From Ensifer adhaerens (lineage in GTDB: Bacteria > Pseudomonadota > Alphaproteobacteria > Rhizobiales > Rhizobiaceae), in the NCBI RefSeq assembly GCF_000697965.2, contig NZ_CP015882.1:744001-808000 (forward strand): a stretch of DNA of 64,000 nucleotides. The letters run 5' to 3'. Made by a program: the position numbers and the translations under genes. Shown in pieces: positions 35,211 through 44,557 of the stretch; the stretch's first letter is position 1; each line of letters begins with the position of its first letter. Below the pieces are notes generated by a model. That model was given only the letters and a program-made list of their open reading frames with translations. It made no database searches and was not told the DNA's origin.

Positions 35211-36086
35211 TCAGGCCGGCGCAGAGGTTAGCCTGCGGGCAATGTCGAAAAAGGCGCTGACCAGTTTCCCGTTGCTGCGCTCGCGCAAACAGATGAGTGC
35301 TTCGTCCATCAGCATCTCGGGCGCTTCGATCTCGATGGGAATGAGGCGGCTGTCCTGCCCGAACTCCGCCGACGAAACGAAGCCGACCCCGCCGCCGGCG
35401 GCGACGATCTCGCGCACCGCCTCACGACCTTCGGCTTCGATGAGCGGCGTCAGTTGCACGCCACATTGCTGCGACATCGTTTCGAGCTTTTGGCGGGTCT
35501 TGGAGCCTTGCTCGCGCATGACCAAGGGGTGCTTCACGAGTTCAGCGAAAGTCACCTTTTTCTTGCCTTGCAGCGGATAGTCACGGCTCGCAAAGGCTAT
35601 GATCGGCGTGGAGTTGAGTTTCAGGATGTCGAAGTCGCTCGATTGCGGGATCTCGCCGAGAACGCCGATGTCTGCCTCATAGGCGTGCAGGCTGGTGATG
35701 ACGGTTTCGGTGTTGCCGGAATCGATCGACACCTGGACGGTCGGATAGGTGCGCCGGAAAGCGGCAAGGATATGCAGCAGGTGATGGGCGGCATCGGCAA
35801 CGATCCGTAGTTTTCCCGCTCTCAGCGCCCGTGATTCCGACAAAAGATCCAGGGCCTGCTGCTCGACGTCGAACATGCGGCGGGTGACTTCCAGGAGCTG
35901 TTGGCCCGCCTGGGTCAGCGTCACCTGCTTCTTGTTCCGGTTGAAGAGGAGGACATCATATTCCTCCTCGAGCTTGCGCACCTGATCCGAGACTGCCGGC
36001 TGAGTAAGGAAGAGCGCTTCGGCGGCACGCGAGAAACCGCCGTGGATGGCCACGTTATGAAAGGCGCGGAGCTGGACATAGCGCAT
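35211..36086 (-). CDS. LysR-type regulator of the 2-aminoethylphosphonate island
   Basis: A 291-residue LysR protein. The N-terminal winged helix is NVAIHGGFSRAAEALFLTQP followed by AVSDQVRKLEEEYDVLLF; the effector domain spans about 90-290. It is divergent from the Na/Pi cotransporter and phn genes, and such LysR proteins (PhnR-like) control phnWAY sets in other bacteria. Two near-identical repeat elements lie upstream of the cotransporter gene and of phnW, and are good candidates for its targets. The inducer is probably 2-aminoethylphosphonate or phosphonoacetaldehyde; that is inference. Confidence 0.88.
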   Translation of the reverse strand: MRYVQLRAFHNVAIHGGFSRAAEALFLTQPAVSDQVRKLEEEYDVLLFNRNKKQVTLTQAGQQLLEVTRRMFDVEQQALDLLSESRALRAGKLRIVADAAHHLLHILAAFRRTYPTVQVSIDSGNTETVITSLHAYEADIGVLGEIPQSSDFDILKLNSTPIIAFASRDYPLQGKKKVTFAELVKHPLVMREQGSKTRQKLETMSQQCGVQLTPLIEAEGREAVREIVAAGGGVGFVSSAEFGQDSRLIPIEIEAPEMLMDEALICLRERSNGKLVSAFFDIARRLTSAPA

Positions 36087-36110
36087 GCGTACGACGCCTT
36101 CTTGAATAGA

Positions 36111-36150
36111 TTTGAACGATAGTTTGATTAAAACGAACGATTTGATTTAT
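36111..36150 (+). promoter_or_regulatory. ACGAT direct-repeat element upstream of the Na/Pi cotransporter
   Basis: Two ACGAT sites (36116-36120 and 36137-36141) are 21 bp apart, with TTGAT between and after them. The first lies 88 nt before the ATG of the cotransporter. The same element, with the same 21-bp period and the same 88-nt distance, occurs upstream of phnW. It sits in the LysR/cotransporter divergent region, so it is the likely LysR operator. Confidence 0.65.
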
Positions 36151-36203
36151 GTAAAGCGGGCGCGGATAGTTTTCGGATTCCACCTCTATCCGGAGCGCGC
36201 CTC

Positions 36204-37856
36204 ATGAACCTCCCGGCCGTCGTCCTCGAGCTTGCCGCCGCCACCGTCCTCTTGCTCTACGCCGTCAGCCTCGTGAAGAAAGGTGTTGAGGCGGCGGCAG
36301 GCGACATCGTCGCGCGTACCGTCGGTGGCGCCGGTGGACGACCGCGTGCGGCCATCTGCGGCTGCGCGGTTGCCATTGCGCTGCAAAGCTCGACGGCGGT
36401 CGCCATGCTTGCCGCCGGTTTTGCCGTCAGCGGCGCGCTGGCGCTTGATACCGGCCTGGCGGTGCTGCTTGGTGCCGATCTCGGCTCGGCGCTTGTCGTC
36501 AAGATCCTGTCCTTCGACTTGCATTGGCTGGCGCCGCTTCTGATCGCCGCTGGCGGTCTTGCGCATCTGAAGGCATCGACCCGCAAGTCCGTCGAGACCG
36601 GGCGTGCAGTGCTCGGCATCGGTCTGCTGCTGCTCTCGCTGCAGATGATCGGCCATGCAACGCAGCCGCTCTCTCAGAGCCCGATGCTGCCTTCCGTCGT
36701 CGCTTTCGTCGGCAAGGATGCCTTGAGCGTGATGATCCTTGCCGCCTTCTTCACTTGGGCGCTGCACTCCAGCGTGGCAGCGATCCTGCTGATCCTGACC
36801 TTTGCCGTGAAGGGCATCGTGCCCCTGGACGTCGGCATTCCCCTGGTGCTCGGCGTCAACATCGGCGGCGGGCTCATCGCGCTGTGGCTGACCCGCGGTC
36901 TGCCGGTCGAAGGCCGACGCCTGCCGCTTGGTAATCTCCTCTTCCGCGCCCTGTTCGCCGCAGCGATCTTCGGACTCTTTTCGCTGCATTCCCCGTTCGA
37001 CTGGCTTCCTGGGGAGACTGTGGCCGGCAAGCTGGTCAATCTGCATGTGCTCTTCAACGCTGCCCTGGTTCTCGTCGGGGTGATTTTCTGCGGCCCGATG
37101 GCGCGCCTCGTTCGGTTGCTCATGCCGGAGGCCGCCGGTGCCAATGATCGTGCGGCTCATGTCAGCGCGCTTGACCCGGCGCTGATCGACAAACCGGCGC
37201 AGGCGCTGGCGGCCGCGGCACGCGAGGTGTTGCACATGGGCAATCTTATCGCCCGGATGCTGGAGCCCGTCATGACCGTCATTCACGCGCCGACACCGCA
37301 GGCGGTCAAGGCGCTCAGAAGCATCGATGGCGACATCCACGTGGCCCATAGCGCAATCAAGCTCTACATCGCCGCCGTCAACCGCGGCATCCTGACCGAA
37401 GAGCAATCGCGGCGCGGCATCGAACTCACCGAGGCAGCGATCCATCTCGAATATGCCGGAGACGTCGTCGCAAAGAGCCTCCTGCAAATGGCCGAGGAGC
37501 GGCTTGCGGGCGCAGGGACCTTCTCGCAGGAGGGATGGCGTGAACTCACCTTGCTGCATGCGGCCGTGTCTTCCAACGTCAGGCTGGCGGCCAATCTTCT
37601 CGTCTCCCCGGACCCGGTGATCGCGCGCGAAATGGTTCGGCAGAAGGAACATGTGCGTCGCCTGGTCGAAGAAAGCAGCAAGTGCCATCTGGAGCGGCTT
37701 CGGCAGGGCATCGCGACCAGCATCCTGTCGAGCGACATGCATCTCGAGATCGTTCGGGCGCTGAAGGAGGTCAATTCGCTGGTGACGACGATGGCCTATC
37801 CGCGCCTGCGCGAGAGCGGGGACCTCCTGGAAAGCCGGCTCGTGCCTGCTGCTTAG
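36204..37856 (+). CDS. Na/Pi cotransporter family protein with PhoU-like C-terminus
   Basis: A 550-residue membrane protein. Two inverted halves carry the family motif: QSSTAVAMLAAGFAVSGALA (about residue 60) and the weaker LHSSVAAILLILTFAVKG (about 195). About eight to nine hydrophobic segments run to residue 310, and a helical PhoU-like region spans about 335-540. The family moves inorganic phosphate, in bacteria sometimes outward. Its place ahead of phnW, which starts the route that frees phosphate from 2-aminoethylphosphonate, suggests a role in handling that phosphate. Direction of transport is not known from sequence. Confidence 0.9.
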   Translation: MNLPAVVLELAAATVLLLYAVSLVKKGVEAAAGDIVARTVGGAGGRPRAAICGCAVAIALQSSTAVAMLAAGFAVSGALALDTGLAVLLGADLGSALVVKILSFDLHWLAPLLIAAGGLAHLKASTRKSVETGRAVLGIGLLLLSLQMIGHATQPLSQSPMLPSVVAFVGKDALSVMILAAFFTWALHSSVAAILLILTFAVKGIVPLDVGIPLVLGVNIGGGLIALWLTRGLPVEGRRLPLGNLLFRALFAAAIFGLFSLHSPFDWLPGETVAGKLVNLHVLFNAALVLVGVIFCGPMARLVRLLMPEAAGANDRAAHVSALDPALIDKPAQALAAAAREVLHMGNLIARMLEPVMTVIHAPTPQAVKALRSIDGDIHVAHSAIKLYIAAVNRGILTEEQSRRGIELTEAAIHLEYAGDVVAKSLLQMAEERLAGAGTFSQEGWRELTLLHAAVSSNVRLAANLLVSPDPVIAREMVRQKEHVRRLVEESSKCHLERLRQGIATSILSSDMHLEIVRALKEVNSLVTTMAYPRLRESGDLLESRLVPAA

Positions 37857-37864
37857 ATATATAA

Positions 37865-37900
37865 ATTGAAACGATAGATTGATACAAAAGAACGATTTTA
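37865..37900 (+). promoter_or_regulatory. ACGAT direct-repeat element upstream of phnW
   Basis: ACGAT occurs at 37871-37875 and 37892-37896, 21 bp apart, with the intervening sequence TAGATTGATACAAAAGA closely matching the copy upstream of the Na/Pi cotransporter (about 27 of 36 bases by eye). The first site is 88 nt before the phnW ATG. Candidate LysR binding site giving phnW its own promoter. Confidence 0.65.
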
Positions 37901-37958
37901 CAGATAGATGTTTCCGCCCCATTGTCGTTCTCGAACACGCCAACCGCGAGGACGGACA

Positions 37959-39161
37959 ATGCCAAACACCGCTTCTGAAAGAACCATCGCGCCCCTGGAA
38001 ACACCGAGGCTGGGCGAGCCCTATCTCTTGACGCCCGGCCCGCTAACCACGGCCTATCGGGTTAAGGAAGCCATGCTGCGGGACTGGGGTTCCTGGGATG
38101 GCGATTTCCGGGCAATGACCGCCAAGCTTCGCCAGGAACTGCTCGAGATTGCCGGCGATGCCAAGGGCGAGTTCGATTGCGTGCCGATGCAGGGCAGCGG
38201 TTCGTTTTCGGTCGAGGCGATGCTCGGCAGCTTCGTCCCGAAGGACGGCCGTGTGCTGGTGCTGATGAACGGCGCCTATGGCAAGCGCATCGCCCAGACG
38301 CTTTCCTATCTCGGTCGTGACCATGTGACGATCGACAAGGGCGACTACATGCCGCCACGCGGTCCGGAGGTTGCAGCAGCGCTCGATTCCGACCCTGGAA
38401 TCACCCATGTCGTGATCGTCCATTGCGAAACGAGCTCCGGCATCCTCAACCCGTTGAAGGAGATTTCCGACACAGTCTATTCCCGCGGTCGCAAGTTGCT
38501 CGTCGACTCCATGAGCGCCTTCGGCGCAGTGCCGGCCGGTATCGGCGATTTCCGCTACGAGGCGATCGTTTCTTCCGCCAACAAGTGCATCGAGGGTGTG
38601 CCGGGCTTCGGCTTCGTTATCGCCCGCAAGAGCGAACTGGAGGCAGCCAAGGGGCGCAGCCATTCACTCAGCCTCGATGTGCATGCCCAGTGGGACTACA
38701 TGAACAAGACCGGCCAGTGGCGCTTCACGCCGCCGACCCACGTTGTCGCGGCGTTCCTGGAGGCCTTGCGTCTGCATCGGGAAGAGGGCGGTGTCGCCGG
38801 TCGCGGAGCCCGTTATGCCCGCAACCGCGACGTCATGGTCGCGGGCATGCGCGAGGCCGGTTTCGAGACGTTGCTTGCCGACCAGTGGCTGTCGCCGATC
38901 ATCGTCACCTTCTTCAGCCCGGCCCACCCGGCCTTCGCCTTCGACCGCTTCTACGACCTGATGAAGGACAAAGGCTTCATAATCTACCCGGGTAAGCTGA
39001 CGGTGGTCGACAGTTTCCGCGTCGGCTGCATCGGTCGCATGGACGAGCATGTCATGCGCCGCGTGGTCGAGGCCGCCCGCAACTCACTCTCCGAAATGGG
39101 CGTCGACAGCGCCGCTCCCCCGGCCGTCGCCCTTGAAGAACGTCGCCGTCTCGCTGCCTGA
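37959..39161 (+). CDS. phnW: 2-aminoethylphosphonate:pyruvate aminotransferase PhnW
   Basis: A 400-residue class V PLP aminotransferase. The N-terminal part LLTPGPLTTAYRVKEAMLRD and the PLP lysine in IVSSANKCIEGVPGFGF mark PhnW. It converts 2-aminoethylphosphonate and pyruvate to phosphonoacetaldehyde and alanine. The start at 37959 has GAGGAC upstream; the frame from 37908 crosses the regulatory element region. The C-terminal 30 residues (AAPPAVALEERRR) extend slightly beyond the usual end. PhnA follows after 15 bp. Confidence 0.94.
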   Translation: MPNTASERTIAPLETPRLGEPYLLTPGPLTTAYRVKEAMLRDWGSWDGDFRAMTAKLRQELLEIAGDAKGEFDCVPMQGSGSFSVEAMLGSFVPKDGRVLVLMNGAYGKRIAQTLSYLGRDHVTIDKGDYMPPRGPEVAAALDSDPGITHVVIVHCETSSGILNPLKEISDTVYSRGRKLLVDSMSAFGAVPAGIGDFRYEAIVSSANKCIEGVPGFGFVIARKSELEAAKGRSHSLSLDVHAQWDYMNKTGQWRFTPPTHVVAAFLEALRLHREEGGVAGRGARYARNRDVMVAGMREAGFETLLADQWLSPIIVTFFSPAHPAFAFDRFYDLMKDKGFIIYPGKLTVVDSFRVGCIGRMDEHVMRRVVEAARNSLSEMGVDSAAPPAVALEERRRLAA

Positions 39162-39176
39162 ACTGAGGAAATTACG

Positions 39177-40439
39177 ATGAACAAGATGTCCAAGATCACC
39201 GTTACCGCCAACCGTCGCACCTATCCCTGGCCGAATGTCCCGGCCATCGCCATCTGCCTCGACGGCTGCGAGCCGGCCTATCTCGACGAAGCCATCAAGG
39301 CCGGGCTGATGCCGACGCTCGAGCGCATCCGCAAGACCGGGACGGAGCGCACCGCGCTCAGCGTTATCCCGAGCTTCACCAATCCGAACAACCTTTCCAT
39401 CGCTACCGGCCGGCCGCCGGCGATCCACGGCATCTGCGGCAACTATCTCTACGAACCGCAGACGGGTAACGAAGTGATGATGAACGATCCACGCTTCCTG
39501 CGCGCCCCGACCATCTTCAAGGCATTCTACGATGCGGGTGCGAAGGTCGCCGTGGTGACGGCGAAGGACAAGCTCAGGGCGCTGCTCGGCCACGGGCTGA
39601 AGTATGACGAGGGCAGGGCCATCTGCTTCTCGTCTGAAAAGGCGGACAAGACGACCGAGGCGGAAAACGGCCTCGACAATGCCTCGGCCTGGCTCGGTCG
39701 CGCTGTACCGGAAGTCTATTCGGCCGATCTCTCCGAATTCGTCTTTGCCGCCGGCGTCAAGCTGCTCAAGGAATTTCGGCCGGATGTCATGTACCTGACG
39801 ACCACCGACTATGTGCAGCACAAATATGCGCCGGGCGTACCCCAGGCGAACGCCTTCTATGAGATGTTCGACAAGTATCTGACCGAACTCGACGCGCTCG
39901 GCGCGGCCATCATCGTCACGGCCGACCACGGTATGAAGCCGAAGCACAAGGCGGACGGTTCGCCGGATGTCATCTACGTGCAGGACCTGCTCGACCAATG
40001 GCTCGGCAAGGACGCCGCGCGCGTCATCCTGCCGATCACCGACCCCTATGTCGTGCATCACGGCGCGCTCGGCTCGTTTGCCACGGCCTATCTGCCCGAA
40101 AGTGCGGACAAGGAGGAGATCATCGAGCGGCTGCAGGCGATCGAAGGCATCGACGTCGTGCTCTCCCGCCCGGAAGCCTGCGTACGCTTCGAGCTGCCCG
40201 ACGATCGGATCGGCGATCTCGTGCTGATCTCCTCGGAAAACAAGACGCTCGGCACCAGCGAACATCGCCATGATCTGGCGGCGCTGAACGAACCGCTGCG
40301 CTCGCATGGCGGCCTGACCGAACAGGCGGTGCCTTTCATCGCCAACCGCAAACTGCCCGAATTGCTGACATCCGCGTCGTTGCGCAATTTCGATGCGTTC
40401 TACTACGCGCTCGTCGCAGCCGCCCAGACAACGCACTAG
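39177..40439 (+). CDS. phnA: Phosphonoacetate hydrolase PhnA
   Basis: A 420-residue alkaline-phosphatase-superfamily enzyme that cleaves the C-P bond of phosphonoacetate to acetate and phosphate. The metal and nucleophile residues fall at the S. meliloti positions: Asp29 in CLDGCEPAY and Thr68 in SFTNPNNLS, with further ligands in [11 protein letters not shown] and [10 protein letters not shown] and a late histidine in RSHGGLTEQ. The match of numbering makes the assignment very secure. PhnY starts 10 bp after the stop. Confidence 0.96.
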   Translation: MNKMSKITVTANRRTYPWPNVPAIAICLDGCEPAYLDEAIKAGLMPTLERIRKTGTERTALSVIPSFTNPNNLSIATGRPPAIHGICGNYLYEPQTGNEVMMNDPRFLRAPTIFKAFYDAGAKVAVVTAKDKLRALLGHGLKYDEGRAICFSSEKADKTTEAENGLDNASAWLGRAVPEVYSADLSEFVFAAGVKLLKEFRPDVMYLTTTDYVQHKYAPGVPQANAFYEMFDKYLTELDALGAAIIVTADHGMKPKHKADGSPDVIYVQDLLDQWLGKDAARVILPITDPYVVHHGALGSFATAYLPESADKEEIIERLQAIEGIDVVLSRPEACVRFELPDDRIGDLVLISSENKTLGTSEHRHDLAALNEPLRSHGGLTEQAVPFIANRKLPELLTSASLRNFDAFYYALVAAAQTTH

Positions 40440-40449
40440 GGAGGGAGCG

Positions 40450-41904
40450 ATGACCAAGGTGGAAACAGCATTTGCAATTCGCCACGAGCCCATGCGGATC
40501 GCCGGCAAGACAGTCGATACCGAAGGGCGCATCGAGGTGCGCTACCCTTTCAACGATGCGGTGATCGGCACGGTGCCTGCGGGCAGCGCCGAGCATGCGC
40601 GCAAGGCCTTCGAGATCGCGGCCGCCTACCAGCCGAAGCTGACGCGTTACGAGCGTCAGCGCATCCTGCTCAAGGCTGCGGACCTGCTCGTTGCCCGCAA
40701 GGAGGAGATCTCCGATCTGATCACGCTGGAGCTCGGGATCTCCAAGCAGGACTCGCTCTACGAGGTCGGCCGCGCCTTCGACGTGCTGACGCTGTCGGGC
40801 CAGATGTGCATTCATGACGACGGCGAGATCTTCTCCTGCGACCTCACACCACACGGCAAGGCGCGCAAGATCTTCACCACGCGCGAACCGCTCAACGCCA
40901 TTTCGGCGATCACGCCGTTCAACCATCCGCTCAACATGGTGGCACACAAGGTCGCGCCGGCGGTTGCGACGAACAATTGCGTTGTGCTCAAGCCGACAGA
41001 ACTGACGCCGATGACGGCGCTTATCTTCGCCGACATTCTCTATGAGGCCGGCCTGCCGCCGGAAATGCTCTCGGTCGTGACCGGCTGGCCCGCCGATATT
41101 GGCATGGAGATGATCACCAATCCGAACTTCGACCTCATCACCTTTACCGGCAGCGTTCCAGTCGGCAAGCTGATCGCGGCCCACGCCCACTACAAGCGGC
41201 AGATCCTGGAGCTCGGCGGCAACGACCCGCTGATCATCCTCAACGATCTGTCGGACGACGATCTCGCAAGAGCCGCGGATCTGGCCGTTGCCGGCGCGAC
41301 GAAGAACTCCGGCCAGCGTTGCACCGCTGTGAAACGCATCCTCTGCCAGGAGAGCGTTGCCGACCGCTTCGTGCCGCTGGTGCTCGAGCGAGCGAAAAAG
41401 CTGAGGTTCGGCGATCCGATGGACCGGGCGACGGACCTTGGCACGGTCGTCCATGCCAAGGCGGCGGAAGTCTTCGAGCGGCGGGTGCACCGGGCAGCGG
41501 AAGAAGGGGCGGAGATCCTCTACGATCCCGGCCGTAAAGGCGCCCTCTTGCCGCCAATCGTTGTCGACCGCGTTAAGCATTCGAGCGAACTGGTGATGGA
41601 AGAAACCTTCGCGCCGATCATACCGATCGTGCGCGCGCCCGATGATGACGACGCGCTGATCGCGCTCTCGAACTCAACCGCCTTCGGCCTTTCTTCCGGC
41701 GTCTGCACCAATGACTTCCGGCGAATGCAGAAATACATCGCCGGGCTGAAGGTCGGCACGGTCAACATCTGGGAAGTGCCGGGTTACCGGATCGAGATGA
41801 GCCCCTTCGGCGGCATCAAGGATTCCGGCAACGGCTACAAGGAAGGCGTCATCGAGGCGATGAAGAGCTTTACCAACGTCAAGACATTCTCCTTGCCATG
41901 GTGA
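40450..41904 (+). CDS. phnY: Phosphonoacetaldehyde dehydrogenase PhnY
   Basis: A 484-residue NAD-dependent aldehyde dehydrogenase that oxidises phosphonoacetaldehyde to phosphonoacetate. The nucleophile is Cys291 in [11 protein letters not shown], the residue number reported for S. meliloti PhnY, and the general base is in [17 protein letters not shown] precedes the ATG at 40450; the frame from 40393 overlaps phnA. Use of PhnY-PhnA instead of phosphonatase (PhnX) means that acetate and phosphate are the end products. A strong terminator follows. Confidence 0.96.
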   Translation: MTKVETAFAIRHEPMRIAGKTVDTEGRIEVRYPFNDAVIGTVPAGSAEHARKAFEIAAAYQPKLTRYERQRILLKAADLLVARKEEISDLITLELGISKQDSLYEVGRAFDVLTLSGQMCIHDDGEIFSCDLTPHGKARKIFTTREPLNAISAITPFNHPLNMVAHKVAPAVATNNCVVLKPTELTPMTALIFADILYEAGLPPEMLSVVTGWPADIGMEMITNPNFDLITFTGSVPVGKLIAAHAHYKRQILELGGNDPLIILNDLSDDDLARAADLAVAGATKNSGQRCTAVKRILCQESVADRFVPLVLERAKKLRFGDPMDRATDLGTVVHAKAAEVFERRVHRAAEEGAEILYDPGRKGALLPPIVVDRVKHSSELVMEETFAPIIPIVRAPDDDDALIALSNSTAFGLSSGVCTNDFRRMQKYIAGLKVGTVNIWEVPGYRIEMSPFGGIKDSGNGYKEGVIEAMKSFTNVKTFSLPW

Positions 41905-41937
41905 TTTCAAGCGTTTCCCCCGCTGATTCACCCCTCT

Positions 41938-41966
41938 GGGAGCCGCCATGGCGGCTCCCTTTTTAT
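41938..41966 (+). terminator. Intrinsic terminator after phnY
   Basis: GGGAGCCGCC ATGGCGGCTCCC is a perfect 22-bp palindrome (41938-41959) followed by TTTTTATTT. It lies 33 nt after the phnY stop and ends the phnWAY transcript. The rest of the 362-bp gap to 42266 is an AT-rich promoter region for the importer operon, with no gene that I can support. Confidence 0.88.
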
Positions 41967-42266
41967 TTGCTCCCGCAGCGTCGCGGGGCTCTGCGCGACG
42001 CGCAATCTTAGATCTGCTCCTTCATCCGGCAGATTGTGCGAAATCGTATCGAAACCTGCCGCCGCCTTGGTCAAGCGCGGTTTCCATGCCCAGTTCTGCG
42101 GCAGAACATCCATAGTTTTTTTCTTCTAATCGATAAGAATAATAAATTTTACTTACAGGAAACCGCTGCGCAGAATGTTTCCCGAAGCCGATCACAACAG
42201 GGCAACGACAAGATTGTCCGCCGCGCTTCCCCGGTTTTACCAGGACCTCAGAGGAGAACTTCAATC

Positions 42267-43289
42267 ATGAACAGACGCATGCTCTTTGTGCTTGCCGGCG
42301 CCGTTTCCGCTGTGCTTCCTGCCATCGCTGCCGCTGAAACGCAGCTCACCGTCTACACCGCCGTCGAAGCCGTCGACCTCGACCGCTACAAGGCGACCTT
42401 CGAAAAGGCCCACCCGGACATCAAGATCAACTGGGTGCGCGATTCCACAGGCGTCATGACCGCCAAGCTGCTTGCAGAAAAGGACAATCCGCAGGCCGAT
42501 GTCGTCTGGGGGCTCGCTGCAACCTCGCTGCTTCTCTTGAAGACCGAAGGCATGCTGGAACCTTACCAGCCCAAGGGCGTCGAGACGCTCGACCCGAAAT
42601 TCGTCGACAAGGACACGCCGCCGAGCTGGGTCGGCATGGACGCCTATGTCGCGGCTCTTTGCTACAACACGGTCGAGGGCGAAAAGCTCGGCCTCAAGCC
42701 GCCGACGAGTTGGAAAGACCTGACGAACCCCGAATACAAGGGCCACGTGGTGATGCCGAACCCGGCATCCTCGGGCACCGGTTTCCTCGACGTCTCCGGC
42801 TGGATGCAGATGTGGGGCGAGGAGAAGGCCTGGGACTACATGGACAAGCTCCACGAGAACATCTCCGCCTACACCCATTCCGGCTCCAAGCCGTGCAAGA
42901 TGGCAGGCGCCGGTGAAGCCGTCATCGGCGTGTCCTTCGAGTTTCCGGGCGCCAAGGCCAAGAGTGCCGGTGCACCGATCGACATCATCTTCCCCGCCGA
43001 GGGTTCGGGCTGGGAGGCCGAGGCAACCGCAATCATCGCTGGCACGGCAAACCTCGAAGCCGCAAAGACGCTCGTCGACTGGTCGGTCACCAAGGAAGCG
43101 AACGAAATGTACAATGCCGGCTATGCCGTCGTTGCCTATCCGGGCGTCGCCAAGCAGGTCGAGCACCTGCCCGACGACATCGCTTCCCGGATGATCGTCA
43201 ACGACTTCGAGTGGGCTGCAAACAACCGCTCTGACATCCTCAAGGAATGGCAGAAGCGTTACGACGCCAAGTCTGAACCGAAGAGCTGA
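42267..43289 (+). CDS. 2-aminoethylphosphonate-type ABC binding protein
   Basis: A 340-residue family 1 periplasmic solute-binding protein. The signal is MNRRMLFVLAGAVSAVLPAI with cleavage near AAA-E. The mature start TQLTVYTAVEAVDLDRYK is typical of iron/2-aminoethylphosphonate binding proteins. I assign the phosphonate substrate because of the phn genes directly upstream and the linked permease type; a ferric-iron substrate is less likely, as the tyrosine pair of FbpA proteins is not evident. GAGGAGA precedes the ATG at 42267. A strong hairpin follows the stop. Confidence 0.88.
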   Translation: MNRRMLFVLAGAVSAVLPAIAAAETQLTVYTAVEAVDLDRYKATFEKAHPDIKINWVRDSTGVMTAKLLAEKDNPQADVVWGLAATSLLLLKTEGMLEPYQPKGVETLDPKFVDKDTPPSWVGMDAYVAALCYNTVEGEKLGLKPPTSWKDLTNPEYKGHVVMPNPASSGTGFLDVSGWMQMWGEEKAWDYMDKLHENISAYTHSGSKPCKMAGAGEAVIGVSFEFPGAKAKSAGAPIDIIFPAEGSGWEAEATAIIAGTANLEAAKTLVDWSVTKEANEMYNAGYAVVAYPGVAKQVEHLPDDIASRMIVNDFEWAANNRSDILKEWQKRYDAKSEPKS

Positions 43290-43301
43290 GCCTGATCGGC
43301 T

Positions 43302-43327
43302 GGGCGCAGCGCCTTTGCGCTGCGCCC
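43302..43327 (+). promoter_or_regulatory. Intercistronic hairpin after the phosphonate-binding-protein gene
   Basis: GGGCGCAGCGC and GCGCTGCGCCC form a perfect 11-bp stem closed by a CTTT tetraloop, 12 nt after the stop. No U-tract follows, and the ATPase gene starts 48 nt later. Probably protects the binding-protein message. Confidence 0.65.
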
Positions 43328-43375
43328 CATCGCATTTCTCGGAAAGAAAATCCCTCAAGCCAGCGGAGCTTGCAG

Positions 43376-44557
43376 ATGAGGCATGCCCTGTCGATCGAAC
43401 CGACGCCCACCAGCCGTCAGCACTTCGCCGATGACGCGGCCGCGGAGCCGGCCCCCTACTTGCAGATCTCGGATCTCTGGAAGACCTATGGCGATTTCGT
43501 CGCGCTTCGCGACATTTCGCTGTCGATTGCCAGGGGCGAGTTCGTCTGTTTTCTCGGCCCGTCCGGCTGCGGCAAGACGACGTTGCTGCGAGCCATCGCC
43601 GGTCTCGACCTGCAGACGCAAGGCACCATCCTGCAAGACGGCCGCAATATCTCGACGCTGCCGGCTTCCCGCCGCGACTATGGCATCGTCTTCCAGTCTT
43701 ATGCGCTCTTTCCCAATCTGACGATCGAGCAGAACATCGCCTTTGGCCTGGAAAACACCGGCCGATCGAAGGCGGGGGTCGCATCCCGGGTCGCCGAACT
43801 CTTGGAAACGGTCGGCCTTTCGGCGCACGGCAAGAAGTATCCGGCCCAGCTTTCCGGTGGCCAGCAACAGCGCATCGCGCTTGCCCGCGCCATCGCCATC
43901 TCGCCGGGGCTATTGTTGCTCGACGAGCCGCTGTCGGCACTCGACGCCAAGGTTCGCGTGCACCTTCGCCATGAGATCAAGGCGCTGCAGAGAAAGCTCG
44001 GTGTGACGACCATCATGGTGACGCACGACCAGGAGGAGGCCCTCGCCATGGCCGACCGGATCGTCGTCATGAACCACGGCGTCATCGAGCAGGTCGGCTC
44101 GCCGACCGAAATCTACCGTCATCCCGAAACGCTGTTCGTCGCCGACTTCATCGGCGAGACCAATCAGTTCGAAGCCCGGGTTCTTGGAGATGACGAAGTC
44201 GAGATCGGCCACTCCGCCTTTTGCTGTTCGACGGAGGATTTTTCCGCCGGCCATGCGGCAACGGCGGTCGTCCGCCCGGTCGACATCATTCCCCACGGAG
44301 CCGATGCCCATGCCGTCAACGCCAGCGACCGGCCGGCCACACCGCAGAACCTGATCGATGCCGAGGTGCGCGAGATGGAGTTCCTCGGCATGTTCTGGCG
44401 CACGCGCCTGACGGCCCCGCGTCTCGGCGAGCGCACGCTGGTTGCCGACTTCTCCGTCAACGCGGTGAGACGCCTCCGGATCGAAACCGGCGGCGCCATC
44501 CAGGTGGAGATCCCGCGCGAACGCCTGCTGCTCTATCCGAGGGGGGCTGGACGATGA
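43376..44557 (+). CDS. 2-aminoethylphosphonate ABC transporter ATPase
   Basis: A 393-residue ATPase of the CUT1/spermidine/phosphonate type. After a 30-residue lead come Walker A GPSGCGKTT, signature LSGGQQQRIALARAI and Walker B LLLLDEPLSALDA, then a TOBE-type C-terminal domain (about 260-385). The ATG at 43376 has CGGAG upstream and is preferred over a TTG at 43370. The permease start overlaps the stop by 4 bp. Confidence 0.9.
   Translation: MRHALSIEPTPTSRQHFADDAAAEPAPYLQISDLWKTYGDFVALRDISLSIARGEFVCFLGPSGCGKTTLLRAIAGLDLQTQGTILQDGRNISTLPASRRDYGIVFQSYALFPNLTIEQNIAFGLENTGRSKAGVASRVAELLETVGLSAHGKKYPAQLSGGQQQRIALARAIAISPGLLLLDEPLSALDAKVRVHLRHEIKALQRKLGVTTIMVTHDQEEALAMADRIVVMNHGVIEQVGSPTEIYRHPETLFVADFIGETNQFEARVLGDDEVEIGHSAFCCSTEDFSAGHAATAVVRPVDIIPHGADAHAVNASDRPATPQNLIDAEVREMEFLGMFWRTRLTAPRLGERTLVADFSVNAVRRLRIETGGAIQVEIPRERLLLYPRGAGR

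Noticed and set aside
36186..37943. 585-residue minus-strand reading frame opposite the Na/Pi cotransporter
   Set aside because: It is an antisense shadow: Gln/Arg/His/Asp-rich composition, no domain, and it lies over a membrane protein with clear family motifs. GC-rich third positions create such frames.
42117..42160. A third copy of the ACGAT operator upstream of the phosphonate importer
   Set aside because: Only an ATCGATAAG stretch matches; the second repeat 21 bp later is missing, so it does not meet the pattern seen in the other two copies.
42261..43940. 559-residue minus-strand frame opposite the phosphonate-binding-protein and ATPase genes
   Set aside because: Arg/Pro/Ser-rich and crossing two real genes, a terminator-like hairpin and an intergenic region; no family resemblance.
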